A stretch of 21,977 nt of DNA from the NCBI GenBank assembly GCA_963621965.1, contig CAVFGN010000033.1:1-21977 (forward strand). Reading direction: 5' to 3'. Within the stretch, counting starts at the first letter, position 1. Each line of letters starts with the position of its first letter. This document shows positions 8,002 through 15,852 of the stretch, in pieces. The notes under the pieces were generated by a model. That model was given only the letters and a program-made list of their open reading frames with translations, ran no database searches and was not told the origin of the DNA. The stretch comes from JAEELC01 sp963621965 (GTDB lineage: Bacteria > Bacillota_I > Bacilli_A > Acholeplasmatales > Anaeroplasmataceae). The position numbers and the translations under genes are program-made.

Positions 8002-8382
8002 ATGGAAGATAATAAAGAAATAGTAGGTCATGATGTAATATCGTTTTTACCATATCCCGATGATACAAGTGACTTTAATTTAATGGTTAAAATAAATTTT
8101 TATAAATATAATACATTACCTGACTCAATACTAATAGTTGCTAAGTTAGTCGGATTATATAATACAAATATCGATAAGTCCGAATTATTTGATAAGACAT
8201 TTGAAACTAAGAAAGTCTTAAACAGAAAAGGCTTAGAATATGATGATTTCTTTAATAAGAATTATGAAAATAAAGAAATTATTGATGATATATTAAAGAG
8301 TTTAGGCAATGTGTTTAATGATAATATTTCTCTACTAAGTAATTTAATCTTAACTGCCGCACAAAAGATAGTTTCTGAATAA
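8002..8382 (+). CDS. Unknown small soluble protein (gene 2 of 3)
   Basis: The 126-aa protein has no membrane segment or signal peptide. The N-terminal half looks like beta strands (VISFLPYP, FNLMVKINFYKY, SILIVAKLVGLY). The C-terminal half is helical and acidic, ending in a hydrophobic amphipathic helix (LLSNLILTAAQKIV). No catalytic motif is seen and no family is recognised. A GGAAA ribosome site lies in the end of gene 1. One base separates it from each neighbour, so expression must be coupled to the two membrane proteins. Confidence 0.7.
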   Translation: MEDNKEIVGHDVISFLPYPDDTSDFNLMVKINFYKYNTLPDSILIVAKLVGLYNTNIDKSELFDKTFETKKVLNRKGLEYDDFFNKNYENKEIIDDILKSLGNVFNDNISLLSNLILTAAQKIVSE

Positions 8383-8383
8383 T

Positions 8384-9463
8384 ATGAAGACTAGAGAAAA
8401 TTTATTACTTGAAAAATACTACGATGTAGATGAGGAAAAGCGCTCTGTTTCTATTTCTTTGAAATATGATACAGCTTCGTCCTTAATTGACGAATCATTA
8501 GACGGAAATGAATATTTAATTAATACTGAAGTAATCGACACAATTAATAAACATTTAAAAAATATACCTGCAATTTATAAAACTGATGTAAACATTAAAA
8601 TTAACGATTTCAATGGCGTTAATAAGGAACAGTTTTTAGATGCATTTAATGATGTAATTGAATTAAATCACTATGCATTAGAACGTGAAAACAAACGAAA
8701 ATGGATAGTAACATCTATTTTAGTTGTTGTTGGTATTATTATTTTATTCTTTAATGTAATTGCGAAGGCTAATAGCTGGTATGGGTCTAATGAGACTTCT
8801 AATAATATTGCAAGTGAAGTATTTGATATTTGTGCTTGGGTATTTATTTGGGAAGCGGTTACGGTAATGTTTTTAACACCAACAGAACTTAGTTTTAATT
8901 CTAATAAGTTTAAAATACGTGTAAGATCTATAACATTTTTTGACAAAGAAAATGAGCTAATCGGTGTGCTTAAGTTCGACTTAAATAACTTAAAGTGGGA
9001 TTCTATTAAAAGAATCGATGTATTTAGTCATAGATTATTTTTAATCGGCGGCGCAATGCTTATCGGAGTCGGCTTTTGCGGAATTATAAAAAATATTGCC
9101 CTAATTCCTGAAACATATAAAACTTTCTCAGAAGAATCAAATAAAGTGCTTGTTGTTGTAGCACTAGTTATAGTATATGCAATATCATTTTTAACAAATT
9201 TATTTGAAATAATTTGTGGTATATCGACTCTCTCTAATTACGCCGGACGTGGACCGTTTAAGAATAAAGCTAAATATTTCAATTATATTTTAGTTTGTTT
9301 GATTTTATTTTCTCTTGTTACAACTTCATTAAATCAAGCTGATTTTAGGGATAAATTAGTTACATATCTTATATATTTTATATTCCTAGCTGGATTTGTA
9401 TTAGAGCGTATTATAAATTTCATAAAAAAACGTGATTTACTTAGTCACGATATAAATGATTAA
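8384..9463 (+). CDS. Unknown six-helix membrane protein (gene 3 of 3)
   Basis: The 359-aa protein has a soluble N-terminal region (1-105), with strands such as SVSISLKYDT and DVNIKIND. Predicted helices lie near 107-127, 146-164, 217-237, 254-280, 298-316 and 324-345. The second helix carries the striking FDICAWVFIWEAV, with Trp and Glu inside the membrane; I have an impression of similar W-x-x-x-W-E-A segments in uncharacterised bacterial membrane proteins, but cannot name a family. A soluble loop (about 165-210) lies between helices 2 and 3. No transporter signature is evident. It follows gene 2 by one base and is closed by a terminator. Confidence 0.72.
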   Translation: MKTRENLLLEKYYDVDEEKRSVSISLKYDTASSLIDESLDGNEYLINTEVIDTINKHLKNIPAIYKTDVNIKINDFNGVNKEQFLDAFNDVIELNHYALERENKRKWIVTSILVVVGIIILFFNVIAKANSWYGSNETSNNIASEVFDICAWVFIWEAVTVMFLTPTELSFNSNKFKIRVRSITFFDKENELIGVLKFDLNNLKWDSIKRIDVFSHRLFLIGGAMLIGVGFCGIIKNIALIPETYKTFSEESNKVLVVVALVIVYAISFLTNLFEIICGISTLSNYAGRGPFKNKAKYFNYILVCLILFSLVTTSLNQADFRDKLVTYLIYFIFLAGFVLERIINFIKKRDLLSHDIND

Positions 9464-9468
9464 ATTCG

Positions 9469-9501
9469 ACTATGAGGCATCTAGAAGCTTCATAGTTTTT
9501 T
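9469..9501 (+). terminator. Intrinsic terminator after the three-gene operon
   Basis: A 10-bp stem (ACTATGAGGC with GCTTCATAGT, one G-U) with an 8-nt loop is followed by six T. It separates the unknown membrane operon from the McrBC-like operon. Confidence 0.85.
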
Positions 9502-9510
9502 AGTTTTGCC

Positions 9511-9539
9511 TTATTGTTGATTGTTCTATGTGCTAAAAT
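9511..9539 (+). promoter_or_regulatory. Candidate promoter for the McrBC-like operon
   Basis: TTATTG (9511-9516) and TAAAAT (9534-9539) are spaced by 17 nt, with TGC before the -10 (extended -10). This would give a leader of about 95 nt. A second possibility is TTGAGG (9589-9594) with TATAAT (9614-9619), spaced by 19 nt, closer to the gene. I cannot choose between them. Confidence 0.4.
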
Positions 9540-9641
9540 AATAGTGTTCATAAAAATAAAAAAAGTTAAATACATTATATTTGTAATATTGAGGTTTTAA
9601 TTGATATATAATATATAATGAATATTTAAAAAGGAGAGAAT

Positions 9642-9947
9642 ATGAGAAAAATTTTTATTAAAGATAATACCTTGTTTATAAAAAAAGAATTATTTGCTTT
9701 AACGAGTAAGATTAAAATAACGAAAAACGAAAAAGAATTTGGCATCTTTGAAGAATTTAATAATGAAATCGAATTAAACATCGAAATAAACGATATAATA
9801 AAAATTTATTTATACGTTAATGCTGATTGGTATTATTATGGATATTTAATGATGAATCCAAACAAAAATATAACAATAAGTAAAATAGAATCTATATTAA
9901 GAAAAAGAAACAAAAAAATTGAGGAAATATTAAATTATGGAAATTAA
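9642..9947 (+). CDS. Unknown small basic protein, first gene of the McrBC-like operon
   Basis: The 101-aa Lys/Ile/Asn-rich protein is not recognised. It looks like a small beta domain (strands around KIFIKDNTLFI, SKIKITKN, IELNIEINDIIKIYLYV, DWYYYGYLMM) followed by a basic C-terminal helix (ISKIESILRKRNKKIEEILN). Beta-rich with an aromatic patch (DWYYYGY) and a basic helix, it could bind a ligand or nucleic acid; that is inference only. A strong AAGGAGA at 9631-9637 sets the ATG. It overlaps the next gene by 11 nt, so it belongs to the same operon as the coiled-coil, NTPase and nuclease genes. Confidence 0.72.
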   Translation: MRKIFIKDNTLFIKKELFALTSKIKITKNEKEFGIFEEFNNEIELNIEINDIIKIYLYVNADWYYYGYLMMNPNKNITISKIESILRKRNKKIEEILNYGN

Positions 9948-10734
9948 AATTGAAGAGTTAAGAAATCTAAGTGATCTAGAATTTGAAGCGCTACTTGATG
10001 TGATTGGTTTAAATAATTTAAAAGAGATGTTACAAATAGTATCAAAAACATTACCTGTAAACTCTAAATATTATAACGGAAAAGGTAAAAAGGGAATTTT
10101 TTGGCGTGGGTTTAGAGACAATTGTATGCCTGATAACAAAATAAGACAATTTTATACTGAAGAAGTACATAAAAATAAATCTAATTTAGAATGTGGACTT
10201 TTTATAGATTTTTTAAACAAGGAATTTGGAAGTGATTCTGATTTTATTAATAAAGGCATATATAAAGAAAAAAGTGATGTATATGCATTATTTTCTAAAC
10301 TTTTAAATTTAGAATATGACCAAAATTATGTAGAAAATTTAGATAAACTAACAAAAACAATTGATACACAAAAAAGTAAATATGAAGAAACTACTAAAAA
10401 TTTAACAAAAAAAGTAGAAGAATTAAGTGAAAAACTTGATAGACAAAAGAAAGACTACGAAATACAAATAAAAGAATTAAATGATAAAATAGAGGCAAGT
10501 AATAATAAGTTAAATAATTATAAACAAAATATATTAAATAAGGTACTTGATGAAGCTAAAGAAATTGATGTTAATTTATTAAATAATGTGTTTTTAAGAA
10601 ATCCAAACGAAGTAAAAGAATACTTAAGTAAAAGACTTCAAAACAATATAGTGTTATTTAAAAATGATCAAATTGACGATTTGAAAAAAGAATTAACTCT
10701 AGAATACATTATTTTAAATTTATTAGGAGAGTAA
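9937..10734 (+). CDS. Coiled-coil accessory protein of the McrBC-like operon
   Basis: The 265-aa protein has a globular N-terminal domain (about 1-128; GIFWRGFRDNCMP and other conserved-looking aromatic and Gly positions). A long heptad-rich coiled coil follows (about 131-203, e.g. LTKKVEELSEKLDRQKKDYE), then a helical C-terminal part (204-265). I recognise no named domain. The order coiled-coil protein, McrB-like NTPase, McrC-like nuclease suggests a partner that carries the target-recognition or assembly role that an N-terminal domain fused to McrB plays in classical systems; this is inference. The ribosome site GAGGAA lies in the preceding gene (11-nt overlap). One base separates its stop from the NTPase ATG. 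Confidence 0.78.
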   Translation: MEIKIEELRNLSDLEFEALLDVIGLNNLKEMLQIVSKTLPVNSKYYNGKGKKGIFWRGFRDNCMPDNKIRQFYTEEVHKNKSNLECGLFIDFLNKEFGSDSDFINKGIYKEKSDVYALFSKLLNLEYDQNYVENLDKLTKTIDTQKSKYEETTKNLTKKVEELSEKLDRQKKDYEIQIKELNDKIEASNNKLNNYKQNILNKVLDEAKEIDVNLLNNVFLRNPNEVKEYLSKRLQNNIVLFKNDQIDDLKKELTLEYIILNLLGE

Positions 10735-10735
10735 C

Positions 10736-12541
10736 ATGAAGAAAAACGATATAAAAAGTAAATTAGAATATGCAAAAAAACATTTAATTCTAGCTAAACT
10801 ATCTGATTGTTTTGTTAATAATACTATCGTTCAATTAGAGTTTAAAGCATTAAATGATGAACCTTTGCTTATTTCAACTTTAAATCAGGTTGATGATGTT
10901 TTTGAGTACAATTCAAGGTCTAATTTATATTATGTTAAAAGTGGGTATTTAGAGCCATTCACTAAAAAAAATTACGGCTCATTTAGCGAATATACTTATG
11001 ACGAAGAGATATCTATTATTGAGGAATATTTAGCTAATACAGTTGTTGTAATTGAACCTTTTTACAATTATAACGAGAATAAAGGATTATATTTTAAGAA
11101 TGGTATTATTAAAGATATAATTTTTACAACAAACAACGACTCATATTTAGAAATTCCAAAAATTGATGACTTAGACTTTGATAATTTTGCACATAATGAA
11201 CCGTTTTTCGTGCCAAACATTGTTAAAGGTATAGACTTAGAACCTGAATATTTGTGTTTCGGCCAAACTATATTTAAAACTGAATTGAAATTTGTTAGTG
11301 ATACAGAATTGAGATCGTATTCGCCTATAAATCAAATAAATGTTGATTTACTAGAATTAGATAAATTAGGGGCTATATATAACAGTGAGGACTCAATATT
11401 TATTAAGAAATCTGAATTCTTTAAGTCTATTGAAAGAAATAAAGATAAGATGGTATCTTCTGCTAATATTGACACAATTTTAGATGATTTTTACTTGTAT
11501 ACAAAAGAAAATAATTTATGTTATAAGAAAGAAGATATATATAATTTCTATACTTCCCTATGTGCATCTCAACTCGTTATTTTAGCAGGTATGTCTGGTA
11601 TAGGTAAAACTAGACTCCCATTAACGTTCGCTTCATATTTTAATATTAACGAGAAAAACGAGACATTTTTATTTGTTCCGATAACACCCTCTTATTTAGA
11701 ACCAAGTGATGTGTTAGGCTTTTTAAATCCAAATACAAACAATTATGTACCAAGCCAAACAGGCATAGTTGAGTTTCTAGTACACGCTTCAAAAAATAAA
11801 GATAAGATGCATATGATTGTATTTGATGAGATGAACTTATCGCAAATAGAATATTGGTTCTCACCTTTCTTATCTCTTTTAGAATGTGATACAAATTCAA
11901 GAAAACTTGTTTTGTATTCAAAAAATGCAGTTTGTGTTAATAACAAAGCTTATCCTTCAAGCATTGAAATTGGAAACAATGTATTGTTCGTTGGTACTAT
12001 TAATGTAGATGAAACAACAAAAAATATTTCTGATAGACTTAAGGATAGATCGTTTATCATTAACTTATCTCAAGATTCATTTTTAAACTATCAAGAAGAA
12101 CAAAAAACACAAGATGTGAATCGTGAAAAATTATATTTACCAGATTTTTACACCTTGGTGCCTCACTTAGATCAAACATTTAATTACATTCAAAATCTTG
12201 ATTCACGTGTTTTAGAATTTTTAGATGAAATTCATAATTTTATTAATTCAAGTGACTTAAGAAAAGGTATTTCTTTCAGAACAGTAAAAATTATAGCATG
12301 CTACATGCATTTTAAACCAAGTGGGATGTCTGATAAGCGTGCTTTAGATTTGGCTTTTAAACAAACAGTTATGCAAAAAATTAATGGATCAAGCGAGTTC
12401 TTAGACGATGTGATTATGAATCATGATAATTCTTTAATTACAATTCTTGATAAATATAGTGATATTAGTGACTTTGAAAATACAAGATTTGAAATTCAAA
12501 ATAAAATTAAAGAATTAAGAAAGTATGGATATGTGCGCTAA
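10736..12541 (+). CDS. McrB-like AAA+ NTPase with an N-x-D motif
   Basis: In the 601-aa protein the first ~255 residues are not recognised and show no known DNA-reading domain. The AAA+ module (about 258-460) has Walker A GMSGIGKT (285-292), Walker B IVFDEMN (D364, E365), the segment VGTINVDETT (N423-V-D425) and an Arg-finger-like region SDRLKDRSFI (433-440). This order is that of McrB/MoxR-type NTPases, which drive a partner nuclease along nucleic acid. E. coli McrB has N-T-A-D for GTP; here it is N-V-D, one residue shorter. A helical C-terminal lid follows. RBS GGAGAG precedes it. It overlaps the nuclease gene by 17 nt, which supports a fixed two-subunit machine. Confidence 0.88.
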   Translation: MKKNDIKSKLEYAKKHLILAKLSDCFVNNTIVQLEFKALNDEPLLISTLNQVDDVFEYNSRSNLYYVKSGYLEPFTKKNYGSFSEYTYDEEISIIEEYLANTVVVIEPFYNYNENKGLYFKNGIIKDIIFTTNNDSYLEIPKIDDLDFDNFAHNEPFFVPNIVKGIDLEPEYLCFGQTIFKTELKFVSDTELRSYSPINQINVDLLELDKLGAIYNSEDSIFIKKSEFFKSIERNKDKMVSSANIDTILDDFYLYTKENNLCYKKEDIYNFYTSLCASQLVILAGMSGIGKTRLPLTFASYFNINEKNETFLFVPITPSYLEPSDVLGFLNPNTNNYVPSQTGIVEFLVHASKNKDKMHMIVFDEMNLSQIEYWFSPFLSLLECDTNSRKLVLYSKNAVCVNNKAYPSSIEIGNNVLFVGTINVDETTKNISDRLKDRSFIINLSQDSFLNYQEEQKTQDVNREKLYLPDFYTLVPHLDQTFNYIQNLDSRVLEFLDEIHNFINSSDLRKGISFRTVKIIACYMHFKPSGMSDKRALDLAFKQTVMQKINGSSEFLDDVIMNHDNSLITILDKYSDISDFENTRFEIQNKIKELRKYGYVR

Positions 12542-14225
12542 GGTTAAATTTGAAATTGATTCTTTAACTGTTCAAACCTATACAAAGCATGGTAAACAAA
12601 ATACTTATACTTACAAAATTCATGAATTAGAGAATATAACCTTCTCATTTAATGAGTTTGATACAATTGAAATTAGACTAGATGGTAGTCAATATGAGGT
12701 TAAAATCGATTGCGCTTCATATTACGTGAATAATGAACTTAAAAAGACAAGTGATTTAGTGCTACAACTTCAAAGTGGATTAACTTATACTATATCAAAA
12801 AATGGTGATTTTGATATTGGCTATAATCCAGGCGAGTATTTTATTTATATTAAAAATAAAAGTAATCATGAATTTAAAATTCCGTTTGACGTCAAATCGA
12901 CTTTTGATAAGGATATCAATATAGCAAATGTTTATAAAGGAATTGAAAAATATATTGAAGGTAGTAGCTTAGATTTTTCAAAAAAATCATTTATAAAACA
13001 AAATGCTAATAATCAATTTGTATTACTGAATATTTTAACTATTTATTATAAAGAATTCGAATCTAGATGTAAAAATCTAGTGAATAGTTTTGAGACAAAA
13101 TTAGAGTCTGAAGTTCTAAAGGATAAGTATCAAAGAAAAGAAAATTTAACATCTATTCGAAAAAGTATACTTTCAAGTCAAAATTATTCTGTTAAAAAGG
13201 TATTAGTTGAAAATGGGAATCCCTATCTAAAACGTTGCCTGATGCTTATAAAAAATCAAATAAAGATGATTGATGTTTCTTTTGAGACTAAAATAAAAAA
13301 TATAAGTAATGATATTAATACAAAGATAACTAGTTTAAATAATTTAAAAATAAGTTTAGATTTAAATAGTCTAGATAAGCTAAAAAAAGAAAATAACATT
13401 AAGTCTCTTGAAAAAGATATTAAAAGTTTAGAAAATAATTTAGATTCATATAATGAGTGGTTTAATGCCTATAATAGTTTTTTAAATACTATTAATAGAG
13501 TCTTAAATTTAGATGTTTATAGAAAAACAAATGTTTGTGAAATATTTGATTATTATAATATTTCAAATAATCCTGATTTATCTTTTATCAAAGAATTAAC
13601 AAGTTTGATTTTATTTAAGCCATCAAAGTTAAAATTAGAAAAAAATATTTATTATAGTCAAAAGAAGTCTAGTATCGTATTTGAAATTTATGGTTTAATT
13701 ATAATTTATGAAACATTAATATCTTTAGGTTATCAAACAAATGACTTAAATTTTAGCGGAGAACTTTTAGCAGATTCTGAGTTTATATTTGAAAAAGAAA
13801 ATAAGAGAGTTGTTGTTAAATATGACCATTATGCAGCTTATTATAAAGATGCTAAGGCAGGAGAAATTGTAAGTGTAAATTCAAACCATAATAAACCAGA
13901 CTATAGTCTAGTTTTCTTTGAAAATGATGAGGTTAAAGATATAGTAATAGTTGAAATGAAATATAGAAATTTATTTAATCTATTATCCGAAGAAACTCTT
14001 GATACATCTCTTGATTATACGATTAATGATTATTATCAGCTTGCATACATAGATTCTTTATATGTATTTCCTAAAAGAATAGTGCGCGATGTAGTATTAA
14101 TTTATCCGACACACAAAAATCAAAAGTTTAAGAGAGGTTTTTCTCATATATTAGGATTTAACCCTAATGAGAAGGTTACTAGTAACGTTAATTTTGACAT
14201 ATTAAAAAATATTTTAGACAAATAG
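12525..14225 (+). CDS. McrC-like DUF2357 PD-(D/E)XK nuclease with coiled coil
   Basis: The 566-aa protein has a beta-rich N-terminal region (about 1-125), a helical DUF2357-like region (130-245), a heptad-rich coiled coil (about 250-312), and a C-terminal nuclease domain (about 375-545). The nuclease core has the helix VFEIYGLIIIYE (E387), then PD (D459) in NKPDYSLVF, then VEMKYR (E477, K479). That is E...PD...E-x-K, complete for metal-dependent cleavage. The pairing with an overlapping McrB-like NTPase gene and the PDYSLVF/MKYR core identify it as McrC/DUF2357 type. The likely role is cleavage of modified or foreign DNA, or RNA if CoCoNuT-like. Starts at 12525 or 12531 are both possible. A clear terminator is missing. 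Confidence 0.87.
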   Translation: MDMCAKVKFEIDSLTVQTYTKHGKQNTYTYKIHELENITFSFNEFDTIEIRLDGSQYEVKIDCASYYVNNELKKTSDLVLQLQSGLTYTISKNGDFDIGYNPGEYFIYIKNKSNHEFKIPFDVKSTFDKDINIANVYKGIEKYIEGSSLDFSKKSFIKQNANNQFVLLNILTIYYKEFESRCKNLVNSFETKLESEVLKDKYQRKENLTSIRKSILSSQNYSVKKVLVENGNPYLKRCLMLIKNQIKMIDVSFETKIKNISNDINTKITSLNNLKISLDLNSLDKLKKENNIKSLEKDIKSLENNLDSYNEWFNAYNSFLNTINRVLNLDVYRKTNVCEIFDYYNISNNPDLSFIKELTSLILFKPSKLKLEKNIYYSQKKSSIVFEIYGLIIIYETLISLGYQTNDLNFSGELLADSEFIFEKENKRVVVKYDHYAAYYKDAKAGEIVSVNSNHNKPDYSLVFFENDEVKDIVIVEMKYRNLFNLLSEETLDTSLDYTINDYYQLAYIDSLYVFPKRIVRDVVLIYPTHKNQKFKRGFSHILGFNPNEKVTSNVNFDILKNILDK

Positions 14226-14367
14226 TTTATCATCATTACTATGTTGTTTTTAAGCATAATTTAGTATTATTAAATATATAAATAGTGATAAATATCTTAT
14301 GAAAATAAAAAAAGGTAAATTTTAATAGGTAATTACGATTAATTTATATAAAAACAAGGAGGCAATT
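14226..14367 (+). other. 142-bp gap between the nuclease gene and the UvrX-like gene
   Basis: Very AT-rich. I see only a weak ATAGT/ACTAT hairpin (14223-14242) followed by GTTGTTTTT, and a CATAAT-like -10 at 14255-14260 without a fitting -35. The ribosome site is AAGGAGGC before ATG 14368. No LexA-type CGAAC..GTTCG box is visible, although the next gene family is SOS-controlled in many Firmicutes. Confidence 0.5.
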
Positions 14368-15852
14368 ATGAAAAAAACATACATGTGTATAGATTTAAAA
14401 TCATTTTATGCCTCTGTTGAGTGTGTATATAGAGGCTTAGACCCTTTAGCTACTAACTTAGTTGTAGCTGATATAAGTCGAACTGAAAAAACAATTTGTT
14501 TAGCCGTTACCCCAGCTCTTAAAGAATATAAGATACCATCTCGTGCTAGACTTTTTGAAGTGGTTGAAGCAGTTAAGAAAATAAACGAAGATAGATTGAA
14601 AAAAAACAATTATGAGCCGTTTAAAGGAAAATCATATGATAAATATGAACTTATGATTCATAAAGATTTAGCTCTTGATTATATTATTGCGACTCCGCAA
14701 ATGGCTAAATATATAGAGATATCAAGTGACGTTTATAAGATTTTTTTAAAATATTTTGCATCTGAAGATATACATGTTTACTCTATTGATGAATCTTTTA
14801 TAGACGTTACAAGTTATCTTAATTTATACAAAAAAAGTGCTGAAGAGCTTGCGCGAGACATTGTAAAAGAGATTTTGTCTTTAACTGGTGTTACTGCAAC
14901 TTGTGGTATAGGTGACAATATGTATTTAGCTAAGATTGCAATGGATATTGTAGCAAAACATGAAGAACCTGACAAAAATGGATGTCGTATTGCATATTTA
15001 AACGAAGATCTGTATAAACAAAAGCTTTGGGGACATAAACCTATTACTGATTTTTGGCGAATTGGTAACGGAATAGCTAGAAGGTTGCTTATGCACGGAG
15101 TGCAAACTATGGGCGAACTAGCTAGACTTTCTATTAAAGACGAGGATGTTCTTTATAAAGAATTTGGTATTAATGCAGAAATCTTAATAGACCATGCCTG
15201 GGGTATTGAACCGGTTAGTATAAAAGACGTAAAACAATATAAACCGTGTGCAAAATCTACAACTGTGGGTCAAGTATTGCATGAACCTTATGATTATAAA
15301 AGAGGACGTATTGTAATTAAAGAAATGGCTGAAGAATTAGCTACAAAACTATTTGAAAAAAATATTTATACAAAAAATATCGCAATTTCTTTGGGGTACG
15401 ATATTTCTTCTACATTAAGATATGACGGAGAATTAGACGTCGATTATTTAGGTAGAGCTGTACCTAAAGGCGTGCATATGGGACTTAAGTTTGAAAATTA
15501 CACAAACTCTGCTATTATTTTTGTTAAAGCAGTTACTCTTTTGTATGATTATATAATGGATAGAGCTATTAAAATAAGACGTATAAATGTTTTTGCGAGT
15601 GATACTAAAACTAAAGCTGAGTTAGATAACAAAATTAAAGTTGTTGAATTAGACATATTTACAGACCTTGAAAAACAAATGGAAATAGACGATTTAGTTT
15701 CTAAACTTGAAAATAAAGAAGACAATGTAAGAAGGGCAATTCTTAGCCTTAAAAACAAATACGGCAAGAATGCAGTTGTAAAGGCATCAGACTTAGTAGA
15801 CGGTGCAACCCAAATTGAGCGTAATAGTCAGATAGGAGGACACAAGGCGTAA
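14368..15852 (+). CDS. Y-family DNA polymerase, UvrX/UmuC type
   Basis: The 494-aa protein is a second Y-family polymerase, distinct from dinB. Palm residues are D9 in MCIDLKSFYASVE and D141-E142 in YSIDESFID; TCGIGDNMYLAKIAMDIVAKH follows. Between them is the extended region KINEDRLKKN through DYIIATPQMAKYIEISSDVY, which is typical of the UvrX/ImpB/MucB branch in Firmicutes and makes it longer than Pol IV. The FWRIGNGIARRL helix-hairpin-helix, thumb and little finger follow. It probably performs mutagenic bypass of damage. AAGGAGG sets the start. TAATG (1-nt) overlap couples it to the YolD-like gene, its common partner in plasmids, prophages and chromosomes. Confidence 0.9.
   Translation: MKKTYMCIDLKSFYASVECVYRGLDPLATNLVVADISRTEKTICLAVTPALKEYKIPSRARLFEVVEAVKKINEDRLKKNNYEPFKGKSYDKYELMIHKDLALDYIIATPQMAKYIEISSDVYKIFLKYFASEDIHVYSIDESFIDVTSYLNLYKKSAEELARDIVKEILSLTGVTATCGIGDNMYLAKIAMDIVAKHEEPDKNGCRIAYLNEDLYKQKLWGHKPITDFWRIGNGIARRLLMHGVQTMGELARLSIKDEDVLYKEFGINAEILIDHAWGIEPVSIKDVKQYKPCAKSTTVGQVLHEPYDYKRGRIVIKEMAEELATKLFEKNIYTKNIAISLGYDISSTLRYDGELDVDYLGRAVPKGVHMGLKFENYTNSAIIFVKAVTLLYDYIMDRAIKIRRINVFASDTKTKAELDNKIKVVELDIFTDLEKQMEIDDLVSKLENKEDNVRRAILSLKNKYGKNAVVKASDLVDGATQIERNSQIGGHKA

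Noticed and set aside
9464..9641. CRISPR, repeat array or small RNA between the two accessory operons
   Set aside because: Only A/T-rich promoter-like sequence is seen; no repeated units or stable hairpin apart from the terminator at its left end.
11646..11946. Two minus-strand frames inside the McrB-like gene
   Set aside because: They overlap each other and the conserved AAA+ region; neither has a start signal or protein-like motifs.
14222..14250. Terminator after the McrC-like gene
   Set aside because: The ATAGT/ACTAT stem is only 5 bp with a 12-nt loop; too weak to call.
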